Source of the DNA: Actinoplanes missouriensis 431 | GTDB taxonomy: Bacteria; Actinomycetota; Actinomycetes; Mycobacteriales; Micromonosporaceae | Reading direction: 5' to 3' | DNA: 64,000 nt | NCBI RefSeq assembly: GCF_000284295.1 | Contig: NC_017093.1 | Location: forward strand, 2,976,001-3,040,000 | Shown: one piece after another, positions 54,299 to 63,461 of the stretch | Position numbering within the stretch: the stretch's first letter is position 1 | How the letters are laid out: every line of letters begins with the position of its first letter | Made by a program: the position numbers and the translations under genes | Notes under the pieces: generated by a model | The model's input: only the letters and a program-made list of their open reading frames with translations | Told to the model about the DNA's origin: nothing | Databases searched by the model: none

Positions 54299-54347
54299 TT
54301 GAACATTCAACCTTCACGGCGTACGGTGGGAGTTGTTGAAGGTTCAA
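54299..54347. promoter_or_regulatory. Paired TTGAA-N2-TTCAA dyads
   Basis: TTGAACATTCAA (54299-54310) and TTGAAGGTTCAA (54336-54347) are two perfect dyads, 37 bp apart, upstream of the DOPA-dioxygenase-like gene. MarR-family proteins bind such short TTGAA/TTCAA sites. No regulator gene adjoins. Confidence 0.6.
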
Positions 54348-54373
54348 TTAGAGATTCGCCCTCAGGAGTGACC

Positions 54374-55288
54374 GTGACCCCGAGCAGCCCCGGCGAAGCC
54401 ACCGCGATCGCCGACGCCCGTATTCCGGCCGAGCACCCGTTCGCCGCGCACCTGCGGCGGGTCGCCGCTCTCGAGCAGGCCGACCCGCACCGTGCCTGGA
54501 CGCCCGAGGACGGGCCGATGCCCAGCCTCTACCTCTCGCACGGTGGCGGCCCGATGCCGTTCGAGAGCCCGCAGTGGCTCGACCCGCTGCACGCGTGGGC
54601 ACGCAACCTGCCCAAGCCGAAGGCGATCCTGATCGTGAGCGCGCACTGGGAGTCGGCCCCGCTGTCGGTCAGCGCCGTCCAGCCGGACGAGCTGGTCTAC
54701 GACTTCGGCGGCTTCGACGCGCTCTACTACACCTTCCGGTACGACACCCCGGACGCCGGTGACCTGACCCGGCAGGTCGCCGCGATGATGCCGGACACCG
54801 AACAGGTGCACCAGCACAACCGGCGCGGCCTGGATCACGGCGCCTGGGTGCCCATGAAGATCATGTACCCGGCAGCCGACATCCCGGTGCTGCAATTGAG
54901 CCTGCCCACCGAGGACCCGGACAAGCTGCTCGCCCTCGGCCGGCGACTGCGGCCGCTGCGGGAGCAGGGCGTGCTGGTGATCGGCTCCGGTCACATGACG
55001 CACGGGCTGCCGTTCCTGAACCGCGAGATGATCATGCACAACAAGGTGCCGGGCTGGTCGGCCGACTTCGACGCCTGGGCCGCCGACGCCCTGGCCCGCG
55101 GTGACGTCAACGAGCTCGCCCGGTTCCGCACCGCCGCGCCCGGCATGCCCTACGCCCACCCGACCGTCGAACACTTCACCCCGCTGTTCGTGACGCTCGG
55201 CGCGGCCACCGACCCCACCGCGCCGGTCGTCACGACGCTCGACGGCTACGGCGTCGGCCTCTCCCGGCGCTCTTTCCAGGCCGCCTGA
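54374..55288 (+). CDS. LigB-family extradiol dioxygenase (4,5-DOPA dioxygenase-like)
   Basis: This 304-residue enzyme has metal ligands in SHGGGPMPFE, SAHWES, LDHGAWVPM and GSGHMTHGL, the class III extradiol pattern of the YgiD/DODA group. It would cleave catechols such as DOPA with oxygen. GTG at 54374 is six bases after AGGAG, better than GTG 54368. Two operator-like dyads lie just upstream. A region with GC-rich hairpin potential follows. Confidence 0.88.
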   Translation: MTPSSPGEATAIADARIPAEHPFAAHLRRVAALEQADPHRAWTPEDGPMPSLYLSHGGGPMPFESPQWLDPLHAWARNLPKPKAILIVSAHWESAPLSVSAVQPDELVYDFGGFDALYYTFRYDTPDAGDLTRQVAAMMPDTEQVHQHNRRGLDHGAWVPMKIMYPAADIPVLQLSLPTEDPDKLLALGRRLRPLREQGVLVIGSGHMTHGLPFLNREMIMHNKVPGWSADFDAWAADALARGDVNELARFRTAAPGMPYAHPTVEHFTPLFVTLGAATDPTAPVVTTLDGYGVGLSRRSFQAA

Positions 55289-55373
55289 CCGGCGGGCCGC
55301 GGGTGCCGGGTCCCTACCCCGGCCGGGCCGCTATTGTTTGCTCTCGAACAAGCGTTCAGGCCGAGGTGGAACG

Positions 55374-55835
55374 ATGGTGGAGGAGGTGGCTGTGGTGACG
55401 AGTACACGGGCTCTCGACGTGCTGATCGTGGATGACGACGACGCGGATGCCCTGATGATCGAAGAGGCCCTGGAGACGGCAGCGGTCCCGCCGCACGTGC
55501 ACCGGGTCGCCGACGGCGCTCAGGCCCTGGAGTACCTGCGCCGCGAGGGCGTCTACGCGGGCGTGCAGCGGCCGGACCTGATCCTGCTCGACCTCAACAT
55601 GCCCCGGATGGGTGGCCGCGAGGTCCTCGCCGAGATCCGTGAGGACGCCGAGCTGACCGCGATCCCGGTGGTCGTGCTCACCACCTCCAACGCGGTGCCG
55701 GACATCGTCGGCAGCTACTCCGGGCACGCCAGCGCCTACATCACCAAGCCGATGGAACTCGACGCGTTCGAGGCGGTCGTGCAGCAGATCAACCGCTTCT
55801 ACGGCAGCGTGGCCAGCCTCCCGTCCACCGCCTGA
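55374..55835 (+). CDS. Response regulator, single receiver domain (Rcp1-like)
   Basis: This 153-residue receiver has acidic residues 20-22 (VDDDD), phosphoacceptor Asp73 in LLDLNMP, and the Thr and Lys of VLTTSN and ITKPME. It lacks an output domain. The form with an extended YLRREG loop is typical of regulators partnered with phytochrome-like or hybrid kinases. Start: ATG 55374 after AGGTGG; a GTG at 55392 with GGAGGAGG five bases upstream is equally good. No kinase is nearby. Confidence 0.87.
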   Translation: MVEEVAVVTSTRALDVLIVDDDDADALMIEEALETAAVPPHVHRVADGAQALEYLRREGVYAGVQRPDLILLDLNMPRMGGREVLAEIREDAELTAIPVVVLTTSNAVPDIVGSYSGHASAYITKPMELDAFEAVVQQINRFYGSVASLPSTA

Positions 55836-55843
55836 GCGGTGGG

Positions 55844-56356
55844 TCAGCGCAGCCGCACGACCCGGGAACCGAACCGGGCGCGTACGGCGATCGTCGTGCC
55901 GGTCCGGTCGACGTGGGTCCACCTGCCGGACCGGGCGCCGCACGGCTGCCCCGGCCGGGGGAGGACCCCGCTCACGGTGGTGGACTGGCGTCCGGTCAGG
56001 GCGATGCCGGTCATCTGGTTCTTGACCCGGGGCTGGTAGGTGACCCGGGTGCTGATCACGGTGGCCGCCGTCACGGTGACCCGGATCGTCCTCTTCCGGG
56101 CGCCGGGCGGGGCGGCACGGGAGCACGTGGCGGCGTACCTCTGCTTGCGAATGCTTGTGATCATCACGTGGCGGGCGTTCTCCTGCATCATGGCCGCGCT
56201 CCACCCGAAGGCACGTTGCACATGCGCCTTGTCGACGAAACCGACACCCGTCTTCTCGTCGAACGCCAACGACGCGGCGGCCGGCTGCGCGGACACCGCG
56301 ATCCCCACGAGGTTCACCGCGACGCAGGCGGCGGCCACCCGCAGACACCAAGGCAT
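55844..56356 (-). CDS. Secreted protein of unknown function
   Basis: This 170-residue protein has a signal peptide (1-28) and a basic mature domain with AFDEKTGVGFVDKAHVQRAFGWS and VSGVLPRPGQPCGA. Two Cys residues may form a disulfide. No known family is recognised; Streptomyces and Actinoplanes encode similar small secreted proteins. ATG at 56356 follows GGGGAGACC. Confidence 0.65.
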   Translation of the reverse strand: MPWCLRVAAACVAVNLVGIAVSAQPAAASLAFDEKTGVGFVDKAHVQRAFGWSAAMMQENARHVMITSIRKQRYAATCSRAAPPGARKRTIRVTVTAATVISTRVTYQPRVKNQMTGIALTGRQSTTVSGVLPRPGQPCGARSGRWTHVDRTGTTIAVRARFGSRVVRLR

Positions 56357-56570
56357 GGTCTCCCCGCTTTCTCCCCGGCCCTCTCCTGCGGCCCTCTTCT
56401 GCGGCCTTCTTCTGCGGACCGCAGTCAAGGTCATGATGACGAAGAGGTCCGTGCCGGGACGGGCGCCGGGATGACGTGCGACCGAACGGGTGAACGGTCC
56501 GGTGCCGTACCCGCTCATGCACTCCCGCCGCCGGCCGATATGAGAATGGGCACGCGGACGAGGGGGCCCG

Positions 56571-56969
56571 ATGACCGAGGACCTGATCCTGATCGCCGAG
56601 GACGACGCTGACATCCGCGAGATGCTGGACTTCGTCCTCCACTCCGCCGGGTACGAGACGGTGAGCGTGGGTGACGGTCAAGCCGCCGCCCACGTGCTGA
56701 CCACCCGGCATCCGACGGCGGTGATCACTGACGTCCGGATGCCGACGATCGACGGCATCGACCTGTGCCGGCTGGTACGCCGCACCGAGGGCAGCGGCAC
56801 CGCGGTCCTGATGTTCACCGCCAACGCGCTGGGCAGCGAGGTCACGGCGGGCATGAACGCCGGCGCCGACCGGTACCTCACCAAGCCGATCTCCCCGCGC
56901 CACCTGCTCGCGGAGCTGCGGGAGGTGCTCGCCAGCAAGAGCGCCCACGAGCAACCGTGCGGGCAATGA
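56571..56969 (+). CDS. Response regulator, single receiver domain
   Basis: This 132-residue receiver has acidic residues 10-12 (AEDDAD), Asp54 in VITDVRMP, the Thr in MFTANA and Lys in LTKPIS. It has no output domain. GAGGGGGC precedes the ATG. It overlaps the next gene by four bases (ATGA), so its likely output is that protein or a kinase elsewhere. Confidence 0.88.
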   Translation: MTEDLILIAEDDADIREMLDFVLHSAGYETVSVGDGQAAAHVLTTRHPTAVITDVRMPTIDGIDLCRLVRRTEGSGTAVLMFTANALGSEVTAGMNAGADRYLTKPISPRHLLAELREVLASKSAHEQPCGQ

Positions 56970-57817
56970 CGTCATGGATGCCGCATGTCGACGGGTTGAC
57001 CCGCGCCTTCTGGCGCCTCACCGGCCGTCCGGTCGATCTGGCACGTCGCCATCAGTGGCTGGCTGCTCCGATGCACCACCGCGAGACGATCGGCGACACC
57101 TGGCTGGAGGAGGCCGCGGCGTCCTACGGCGGCGCCGCGCACGAGCGGACAGGCGGTGGACTCCTGGCCGACATGGCACAGCTCGACGGACCGGAATTCC
57201 GGGCGTCCGCCTTACGCCCCGAGGTGCGCGATTTCTACGAACACACGTCGAACTGGCGGATGGAGGTATGGGCGCAATGGAACCCGTTCTTCCTGCCCGG
57301 CGGCGAATTGGTGCTGCGCGGTTTCGGACGCCGGGTTCAGCAGCTGGCGTTGCCGACCAGGCCGCTCGATGTCGCCCTCGGCATGGACAGCCGGGTGGTG
57401 GCGATCGTGGACGCCGAGGGGGAGCAGCGGGCGGCCGGATGGTTACGGACACTGCGCTCCACCGGCGAATACGTCTACAGCGGGTGCTACTCCACCCGGC
57501 TGCTGCCCGGGTCCGCCCAACCGAGCGTGCACGTCGCCTTTCCCCTCCCCGAGGGCAACGTGCAGGTCTTCCTGCGACCGAAGGTGCTCCCCGACCATTC
57601 GCTGGAATTGAGTTCACCGGCGGGCCTGTTCGGCCGGGACGGCGCCTATGCCGTCGTGCGCGGCGGGGGCCGTGTGCACGCCGCGCGAATGCCCATCCAT
57701 GAGGATTTCCGTGTCTTCGTGGACCGTGAAGGCGTGCTCCGGGCGGACCATTCACTGCGCTTGTGGTCGGCGACAGTGGTGCGCCTGCACTACAAGCTGA
57801 CGCCGGCGCCGGCGTAG
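56966..57817 (+). CDS. Unknown protein coupled to response regulator
   Basis: This 283-residue protein has no signal peptide or membrane helix and is rich in aromatic residues (WMPHVDGLTRAFWRLTGR, NWRMEVWAQWNPFFLPGG). The C-terminal half is predicted mainly beta. I do not recognise a family. Its ATG overlaps the receiver gene stop, implying equimolar synthesis and perhaps direct interaction. Confidence 0.72.
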   Translation: MTSWMPHVDGLTRAFWRLTGRPVDLARRHQWLAAPMHHRETIGDTWLEEAAASYGGAAHERTGGGLLADMAQLDGPEFRASALRPEVRDFYEHTSNWRMEVWAQWNPFFLPGGELVLRGFGRRVQQLALPTRPLDVALGMDSRVVAIVDAEGEQRAAGWLRTLRSTGEYVYSGCYSTRLLPGSAQPSVHVAFPLPEGNVQVFLRPKVLPDHSLELSSPAGLFGRDGAYAVVRGGGRVHAARMPIHEDFRVFVDREGVLRADHSLRLWSATVVRLHYKLTPAPA

Positions 57818-57890
57818 GCCGATCCTGCGGCCCCGGGTTGCGGGTTGGTTGCGTGTGCGGGAAAACCGCAGCCGGGGGCCCGGGCTGCCG

Positions 57891-58469
57891 ATGCTGGCCG
57901 CCGTGACCGAACAGGCAGACCGCTTCGCGCTGACGACCGGCCGGGATGGGCGCATCCTGCTCTCACTGGTGCTCCGGAGCCATCCGTGGGCGACCGCTAC
58001 CGACTACCCCCGCGCGCGCCGCTACTGGGCGTGCGCCCCCGGGCCTCGGCCGCGGTGGCTCGGCGGCGGCTCCGGTTCCGGGTACGGCCGTGACGACGCC
58101 CGCCACGCCGAGGACGCGCACGCCGTCGCGGTGGCGTACGTGCCGGGGGTCTCCTGCTCCGGCTGCGGTGACCGGCGCTGGCGGCCGGTGGACCGGGAGG
58201 CGGTCGGGCGCTACGTCTACGGCGGCGTCACGGGCACCTGCCTGACCTGCCGGGAGGTGCCCGCCGAGCCGGCGCCGCCGGAGTCCCGGCCGCCGCTGGT
58301 GGCGGAGGCGTTCGTCGGCGCGCCGATCACCGTGGACGCGCAGCCCCGTGACGTGATCGTGCGAACCGCCGCCGCCCCCGGCACCGACATGGTCCTCCGC
58401 CGCGCCTCCGCCGCGGTGGTCACCGCCGGGCGGCTGCCGGGCGTGCACCGCTATCTCGGACACCTGTGA
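57891..58469 (+). CDS. Hypothetical protein with zinc-ribbon-like CxxC pair
   Basis: This 192-residue protein contains SCSGCGDRRW and, about 30 residues later, TCLTCREV, which could form a zinc ribbon (residues about 85-125). No family is recognised. An in-frame GTG at 57849 is possible, but the ATG at 57891 removes a basic low-complexity lead. Confidence 0.55.
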   Translation: MLAAVTEQADRFALTTGRDGRILLSLVLRSHPWATATDYPRARRYWACAPGPRPRWLGGGSGSGYGRDDARHAEDAHAVAVAYVPGVSCSGCGDRRWRPVDREAVGRYVYGGVTGTCLTCREVPAEPAPPESRPPLVAEAFVGAPITVDAQPRDVIVRTAAAPGTDMVLRRASAAVVTAGRLPGVHRYLGHL

Positions 58470-58576
58470 ACCTCGGGTGGAGGCCGCCTGCCGTCACAGC
58501 CGGTGCCTGTACCTGACGATGCCCCGGCGCGGGCGACCCCGCGACGGCGGGATCGGAGCCCGGCGGGACAGCGGCG

Positions 58577-59055
58577 TCAGATGAGGATGGCGGCGAGGTC
58601 GCGGAACGCGGCGGCGGGGAACGACGTCGCGTCGCCGCCGTTGAGGACCTGGATCGCCACCTCGTCCGGACCGGCCCGGTAGTGTTTCTCGATCCCGTCC
58701 GCGACCTGCTCCGGCGTACCCCAGGGGATCAGGGCGTCGACGAGGCTGTCGCTGCCGCCGCCGACGAAGTCGTCGTCGGTCCAGCCGAAGCGGCGCAGGC
58801 CACCATCTTCGAGTACGGCTTGCGGTACGCGGTGCCGTCGCCTTCGACGAGTACGGCGTGGCTGGTGCCGAGGCCGAGCAGGAACCGGCCGGGATGGGCG
58901 CTGACGGCATCCCGTGTGTACGCGGCGGCCTCAGCGGGCGCCGCGTGCCAGATGGACATGATGGCGAGTTCCACACCGGAGCCGGTCAATCGGGAAGGAA
59001 GCACCTGGCGAGGACCCGGGCGCCCCCTTCCGGGCGGGGCGGCGGACTCGCGCAT
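58577..59055 (-). pseudogene. LLM-class F420-dependent oxidoreductase, broken
   Basis: The frame from about 58985 reads SGVELAIMSIWHAAPAEAAAYTRDAVSAHPGRFLLGLG (in parts), the N-terminal half of a luciferase-like monooxygenase, up to AYRKPYSKM. The expected ~100 residues are then missing and the frame changes at about 58803; the new frame reads GLRRFGWTDDDF to DALIPWGTPEQVADGI and EVAIQVLN, the C-terminus, ending at 58577. A deletion with frameshift has inactivated the gene. Confidence 0.8.
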
Positions 59056-59227
59056 CGCCGGTCCGGGCCGAACAGGCGTAAGGTGAAGGTGTCGCCCAGG
59101 TCCTCGGTGACCGGTATTCGGCCGTGGTGGGTTCTCCGACGTCTTCTTCGCCGCCGCAGCGATCGAGTGCGTTCCTTACGCAGGCACTACTCACGCACGA
59201 AAACCGGCCGCGGCCGAGGAGAGAGTC

Positions 59228-59971
59228 ATGGACACAGCCCCCGCACGCAACGACGGCACCTCGTCCGCGAAGCCCCGCGTCTGCATCATCGGCGCCTCTG
59301 GAAAACTCGGGCGTTACATGGTGCGGCACGCCCTGGACCGCGGCTACGACGTCGTGGCCGTCTGCCGGGAGGCCAGCGTCGGCAAGCTCGACGTGTTCGG
59401 CGACCAGATCACCATCGTGCCGGGACAAACCGACAGCCGCCCGGTCGTCAAACGCGGCGTCGACGGCTGCGACAGCGTGCTGACCGTGCTGGTTCCGCGC
59501 GGCGTCGACAGGTACTCGACCCGAACCGCCCAGGCGGTCCTCGACAGCGCGAAGCCCGGCGCCCGGCTGATCTTCTCGTGCGGATGGCACATCACCCGCG
59601 ACGGCCTGGACACGTACTCCTGGAAGCTCAGAGCGCTCGTGAAGATCGCCGGCCCGGTGGCGAAACTCGTCCGCTTCGCCGATCTCGACGATCAGGTGGA
59701 GGCATGCCGGCGGGTCTTCGCCAGTGACACCCGGTGGACCGTCGTGCGCGGCAGCGATCTGGAAGAAGGCGACAGCGAAGGACTGCCCGTCTGGAGCCGG
59801 CACGTCGGCGACCCGATCCTCCGGAGCAACACGACGCGGCGGATCGACTTCGCCCAGTTCATGGTCGAGGCGCTGACCGACGACGAGCTTGTCCAGGAGG
59901 CGCCCGCCATCGTCGGCTGCCGTACCCCGTCGGCCCTCGCCCACGCCGCCGGGCCGACGGCACGGTCCTGA
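59228..59971 (+). CDS. NAD(P)-binding SDR-family protein
   Basis: This 247-residue atypical SDR has the motif IIGASGKLGRYMVRHAL and VVAVCREASVGKL, with VFASDTRWTVVRGSDL in the C-terminal half. Substrate unknown. GAGGAGAGAG precedes the ATG. A small gene follows eight bases after the stop and is probably co-transcribed. Confidence 0.83.
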   Translation: MDTAPARNDGTSSAKPRVCIIGASGKLGRYMVRHALDRGYDVVAVCREASVGKLDVFGDQITIVPGQTDSRPVVKRGVDGCDSVLTVLVPRGVDRYSTRTAQAVLDSAKPGARLIFSCGWHITRDGLDTYSWKLRALVKIAGPVAKLVRFADLDDQVEACRRVFASDTRWTVVRGSDLEEGDSEGLPVWSRHVGDPILRSNTTRRIDFAQFMVEALTDDELVQEAPAIVGCRTPSALAHAAGPTARS

Positions 59972-59978
59972 GGACGAC

Positions 59979-60203
59979 ATGGCCAGTACCGTGCTCCGGG
60001 TCCGCCTGATCGGCGGCGACCGGATGGACATCACCTATGAGCGACCGGGCATGTCCGGCCAGGACGAGCTGATCGAACACGTGATCGCGACGTTGGCCGA
60101 GGACACCGGCGCGCTGCACTGCAAACACGGTGAACGGTTGATCGTGCTCTACGGCCGGGGGGTCGCGGCCATCGAGGTCGCCCCCCGTGGCCCGGTGTTG
60201 TGA
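59979..60203 (+). CDS. Small protein, 74 residues
   Basis: ATG at 59979 follows GAGGAC. The peptide starts MASTVLRVRLIGGDRMDITY and has one CKHGERLIVLYGRGVAAIEV segment; it looks like a small beta-grasp or beta-barrel domain, but I do not recognise the family. Eight bases after the SDR gene, so likely the same transcript. Confidence 0.65.
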   Translation: MASTVLRVRLIGGDRMDITYERPGMSGQDELIEHVIATLAEDTGALHCKHGERLIVLYGRGVAAIEVAPRGPVL

Positions 60204-60234
60204 CGCGCCACTGACCTCGCCGGCCCGGTGGTGC

Positions 60235-61752
60235 TCAGCGTCCGGCCAGCAGCCCGCGGCGCGGGACCGAGTACACCTGCACCGGGCGTACGCCGTGGCG
60301 GCGCAGGATCGCGTTGGTGGCCGTCGCGGCTGAGGCGGCGGAGCGTTCCATCAGCGCGCAGGGGAACGGCATGCGGACCCAGTCGCCGGCCAGGAACAGC
60401 CCGTCGGCGTCGGTGGACACGCCCGGCCGGGTGGCGTCACTGCCGACGTCGAACGCGGGAGCGTCACCACCGATCCGGGTGTCGCTGTCGACCACCCGCA
60501 ACCCGTTCGCCTCCGGCCAGATCCCGGCCAGCTGCGACCACATGTCGCGAGCCGCTTCCGGCGCGCTGACACCGGCGTCGGCGGCGTAGGCGTGCAGTTC
60601 CAGAACCGCGCCGCCGGTGCGTCGCGCCCACCGGGCGGACCCGTGTTCGACGCGATGGAACAGGCTCACCGAGTCCAGCAGGGGCTCGCGGGCGACACTG
60701 CTGAACACCGCGCGGTCCGCGGCGACGTCCCGATCGGTCCAGACCCGGCTGACCGCGTACGGGGCGGTGGTCCGTACCGTATCGATGTTCTTCACCAGGC
60801 CCGGCGCCTGTTCGGCGAGGGCGGGGGAGGCGGCCACGATGTCGCGCGCGGATGCGGGGTCGGTCGCCAGGATGACGTGGTCGGCCTGGATCCGGGTATC
60901 GCCGGTGAGGGTGACGGTCCAGCCCGGTTCGATCCGGTCGACGGCGGCGCCGGTGCGGATGTTCGCGCCCATCGCCTGCAACCGTTCGCAGAGCGGCGTC
61001 CAGATCGAGGTCTGGTAGTCGTCGTCGGGCGCGTCGAAAGCGAGCCCTTCGGCGTTGCGCAGGAAGTAGAAGTGAAACTGCATGATCATCTCCGCGGCTG
61101 ACATCTCGGCCGCGGGGTTGAAGAACGAGTGCGCGAACACGTCGAACAGCAACGCGCGGGCCTGGTCCGGCATGGCGAGCCGGTCGAGGTAGTCCGCCGC
61201 CGACATCGTGTCGAACTCCCGGTAGGTCCGGGCACGCGAATATCGCAGCAGCGCCATCGCCACCGGGCCGTCGACGTCGCGCATCTCGCGCATCCGCAGG
61301 CTGGGGGAGCGGGCGATCAACGCCAGCAGACTCCAGGGTGGAGTCCGGGGCAGCCCGCCGAAGTCCTCGTCCGGCCAGGCCCGGGACACCACGGGGTAAC
61401 GCTCGGCCGGGCGGAGGAACGACAGCGAGGGGTCGATCCGGCGCAGGATGTTGCGCCAGTTGTAGTACTGCCGGAAGAAGGCGTGAAACCCGTGGCCGAC
61501 CATCTGCGTTGACCCGTCCACCAGCTGTCTCGGCCACGCCGCGAGCCGGCCGCCGAGCCGCTCGTCGCGTTCCAGCAGGGTCACCGCGACACCGCGCTCC
61601 GCGAGCAGCAGGGCCGATGTCATTCCCGCGATGCCGCCGCCGATCACCACGGCGCGCACCGGGTGCCCCACGGTGCGTGGCAGTGACCGATCGATGCGCA
61701 CCAGGCGGTCGGCGTGGCGGCTCACGGAGCTGGATCCGCGGGAAGGCGTCAT
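60235..61752 (-). CDS. Carotenoid-type FAD oxidoreductase (CrtU/isorenieratene-synthase-like)
   Basis: This 505-residue flavoprotein starts its FAD domain with AVVIGGGIAGMTSALLLAERG and has GHGFHAFFRQYYNWRNILRRIDPSL and FAHSFFNPAAEMSAAEMI, which match the CrtU group (carotene desaturase/methyltransferase) better than phytoene desaturases. No other carotenoid gene is adjacent. Start at ATG 61752, though the ribosome binding site is weak; GTG 61773 is possible. Confidence 0.78.
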   Translation of the reverse strand: MTPSRGSSSVSRHADRLVRIDRSLPRTVGHPVRAVVIGGGIAGMTSALLLAERGVAVTLLERDERLGGRLAAWPRQLVDGSTQMVGHGFHAFFRQYYNWRNILRRIDPSLSFLRPAERYPVVSRAWPDEDFGGLPRTPPWSLLALIARSPSLRMREMRDVDGPVAMALLRYSRARTYREFDTMSAADYLDRLAMPDQARALLFDVFAHSFFNPAAEMSAAEMIMQFHFYFLRNAEGLAFDAPDDDYQTSIWTPLCERLQAMGANIRTGAAVDRIEPGWTVTLTGDTRIQADHVILATDPASARDIVAASPALAEQAPGLVKNIDTVRTTAPYAVSRVWTDRDVAADRAVFSSVAREPLLDSVSLFHRVEHGSARWARRTGGAVLELHAYAADAGVSAPEAARDMWSQLAGIWPEANGLRVVDSDTRIGGDAPAFDVGSDATRPGVSTDADGLFLAGDWVRMPFPCALMERSAASAATATNAILRRHGVRPVQVYSVPRRGLLAGR

Positions 61753-61891
61753 GTTCCGCACATTCCCGGCCACCCGAGATCCAATCCCTCGTCAGACGGT
61801 TGCCACCGGTCCGGTGAGAATTTCGCGCGCGCCGTCGAGTGTGTACGGAGAGGGAGCCACCCGCCGATGATCGGGTGACCTCGATGGGTCG

Positions 61892-62506
61892 TCAAGGGCG
61901 TGGCCAGTCGCCTATCCGGGCGACACCATGACCTCCTTCACCAGTGCACCACCAGACCGCGGCTCCGCCGTGACGTCGGGCGTGGACCCCGCGCCGGTGC
62001 GCGGGACACTCCGGCCATGCCGACCACAGCGCGTGCATCACCGCGTCCTGCGCATCGTCGGCCACCGCCACCAGCGCGGACACCGGGTCGGCGCCGGAGT
62101 CGGGGAGGACTCCCTGCCCTGATCCGGTGTGACCGTCCCAGGTTTCGGCATAGGCGTTCTCCCGGACGCGCAGCCGGCAGCCGTGAGGCAGGCCGCTCGC
62201 CGCGATGTCCCGGTTCACCAGGCGCATGGCCTCCTGCAGGCGTACCAGCCAACCCGGCTCCTCCGCGAAGCCGGGAGCGAAGTCGGCCTTCGCCAGGACA
62301 ACGAGGGCGAGTTCGGCCCTGTGCAGCCGGCTCCCCGGGGCGCAATCGAGGCTCTGCGACGCCAGCTCGGTGGCGTCCGGATCAGCCGGGCGGAACTCCA
62401 GCACGGACGCGGCCAGGTCGAACGTGTCCGTGCAGTCCACCGCTCCTGCCCGGGCCGCGCGGTAGACGATCCGGCAGAGCCGGTCGAAGTCCGCTGTCTC
62501 ATCCAT
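61892..62506 (-). CDS. Hypothetical protein, 204 residues
   Basis: I do not recognise the family. This acidic cytoplasmic protein starts MDETADFDRLCRIVYRAARAG and has LVNRDIAASGLPHGCRLRVRENAYAETWDGHTG. It is not secreted and has no membrane segment. ATG at 62506 has a weak GGA upstream. It is divergent from the broken membrane-protein gene. Confidence 0.6.
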   Translation of the reverse strand: MDETADFDRLCRIVYRAARAGAVDCTDTFDLAASVLEFRPADPDATELASQSLDCAPGSRLHRAELALVVLAKADFAPGFAEEPGWLVRLQEAMRLVNRDIAASGLPHGCRLRVRENAYAETWDGHTGSGQGVLPDSGADPVSALVAVADDAQDAVMHALWSAWPECPAHRRGVHARRHGGAAVWWCTGEGGHGVARIGDWPRP

Positions 62507-62554
62507 GTATCCATGATCAGGCACCGCGTTGACCAGGGTCCCTACGCTGGCGCA

Positions 62555-63005
62555 ATGAAGATCGTTGATGTCGGGGCTGCGGTCGTGCTCTCCGCGACCG
62601 CGGCGACCTTCCTCGGGCTCGGTTGGGAGCTCCGGTCGGAACAGTCCGCCTACGGCGACGGAATCGTCACGACGGCGACCACGACCAGCTTCCGCACCAC
62701 ACGCTCCGCCAACGAGGACCGGACGATCTGGACCACCCACTATCGGCCCGTCTACACCTTCTGAGACACAGGACGGCGAGACGGCGACGTTCGCTGATCC
62801 GAAGACCGTCACGGAACTGCCGCAGGTGGGCCGGACCGTTCAGCTCTCCTACCGCGCCGATCAGCCCGGGCGGGCCCGGGTGGTCCGCGGCTGGCACGGC
62901 TGGACGGCTTTCCCGGTCATGTTCACGGCGGTCGGCGCGGTGCTCCTCGCGGGCATCCTCTACACCCTGGTACGCCCGAGAGCGCGTCTCACGGCCTCAC
63001 GCTGA
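62555..63005 (+). pseudogene. DUF3592-like membrane protein, single-base frameshift
   Basis: From ATG 62555 the frame gives MKIVDVGAAVVLSATAATF (membrane helix) to HYRPVYTF and stops at TGA 62762-62764. Removing the T at 62762 restores GAGACACAG, and the reading continues as ETQDGETATFADPKTV to a second membrane helix and ends at 63005. The two halves together form a normal DUF3592-type protein of about 150 residues. Confidence 0.72.
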
Positions 63006-63105
63006 GTTCATCGATGAGATCTCGATAGGTGTGGGCCGCCGGTTCCGGTTGGTAATCGGAGTCTGGGACACGATGCGTACCCTTGGTTGAAAGGTCTGCC
63101 GGAGG

Positions 63106-63318
63106 TTACGGCCTGCGGTCGCGCCGCAACCTGGTGAGGCCGGCGACGGCCAGCGCAGCGCCGGCGAGCACGCCACCGTAGAACATCAATTGGAGCATCC
63201 CGCCCCCGATGTTGGGACCGCCCCACCGATCAGGAAACGCATCGCGCGCCCACAGATTGACTACTGCGCCAGTCAGGCTGACGGCGAGCAGTGCCGCGCC
63301 GGCTGCGGTTAGCCGCAT
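63106..63318 (-). CDS. Small two-helix membrane protein, 70 residues
   Basis: ATG at 63318 follows GAAGGAG. Two hydrophobic segments (about 3-19 and 40-60) surround a loop with DAFPDRWGGPNIGGG. Function unknown. An in-frame extension to 63438 was rejected as there is no site and the extra residues are low-complexity. Confidence 0.65.
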   Translation of the reverse strand: MRLTAAGAALLAVSLTGAVVNLWARDAFPDRWGGPNIGGGMLQLMFYGGVLAGAALAVAGLTRLRRDRRP

Positions 63319-63461
63319 GTTCGATGCTCCTTCGGGGTGTGTCGATCCAGCTTCCCATCCCGTTGCCATTAACGCAGCAAGGTCCAACGCACTGTCGTAC
63401 GGCCGAGCGGGCCCGCCGGGTCGGCGCGAACCGACCATGCGTGCCCTCAGCCTGGACGGCG

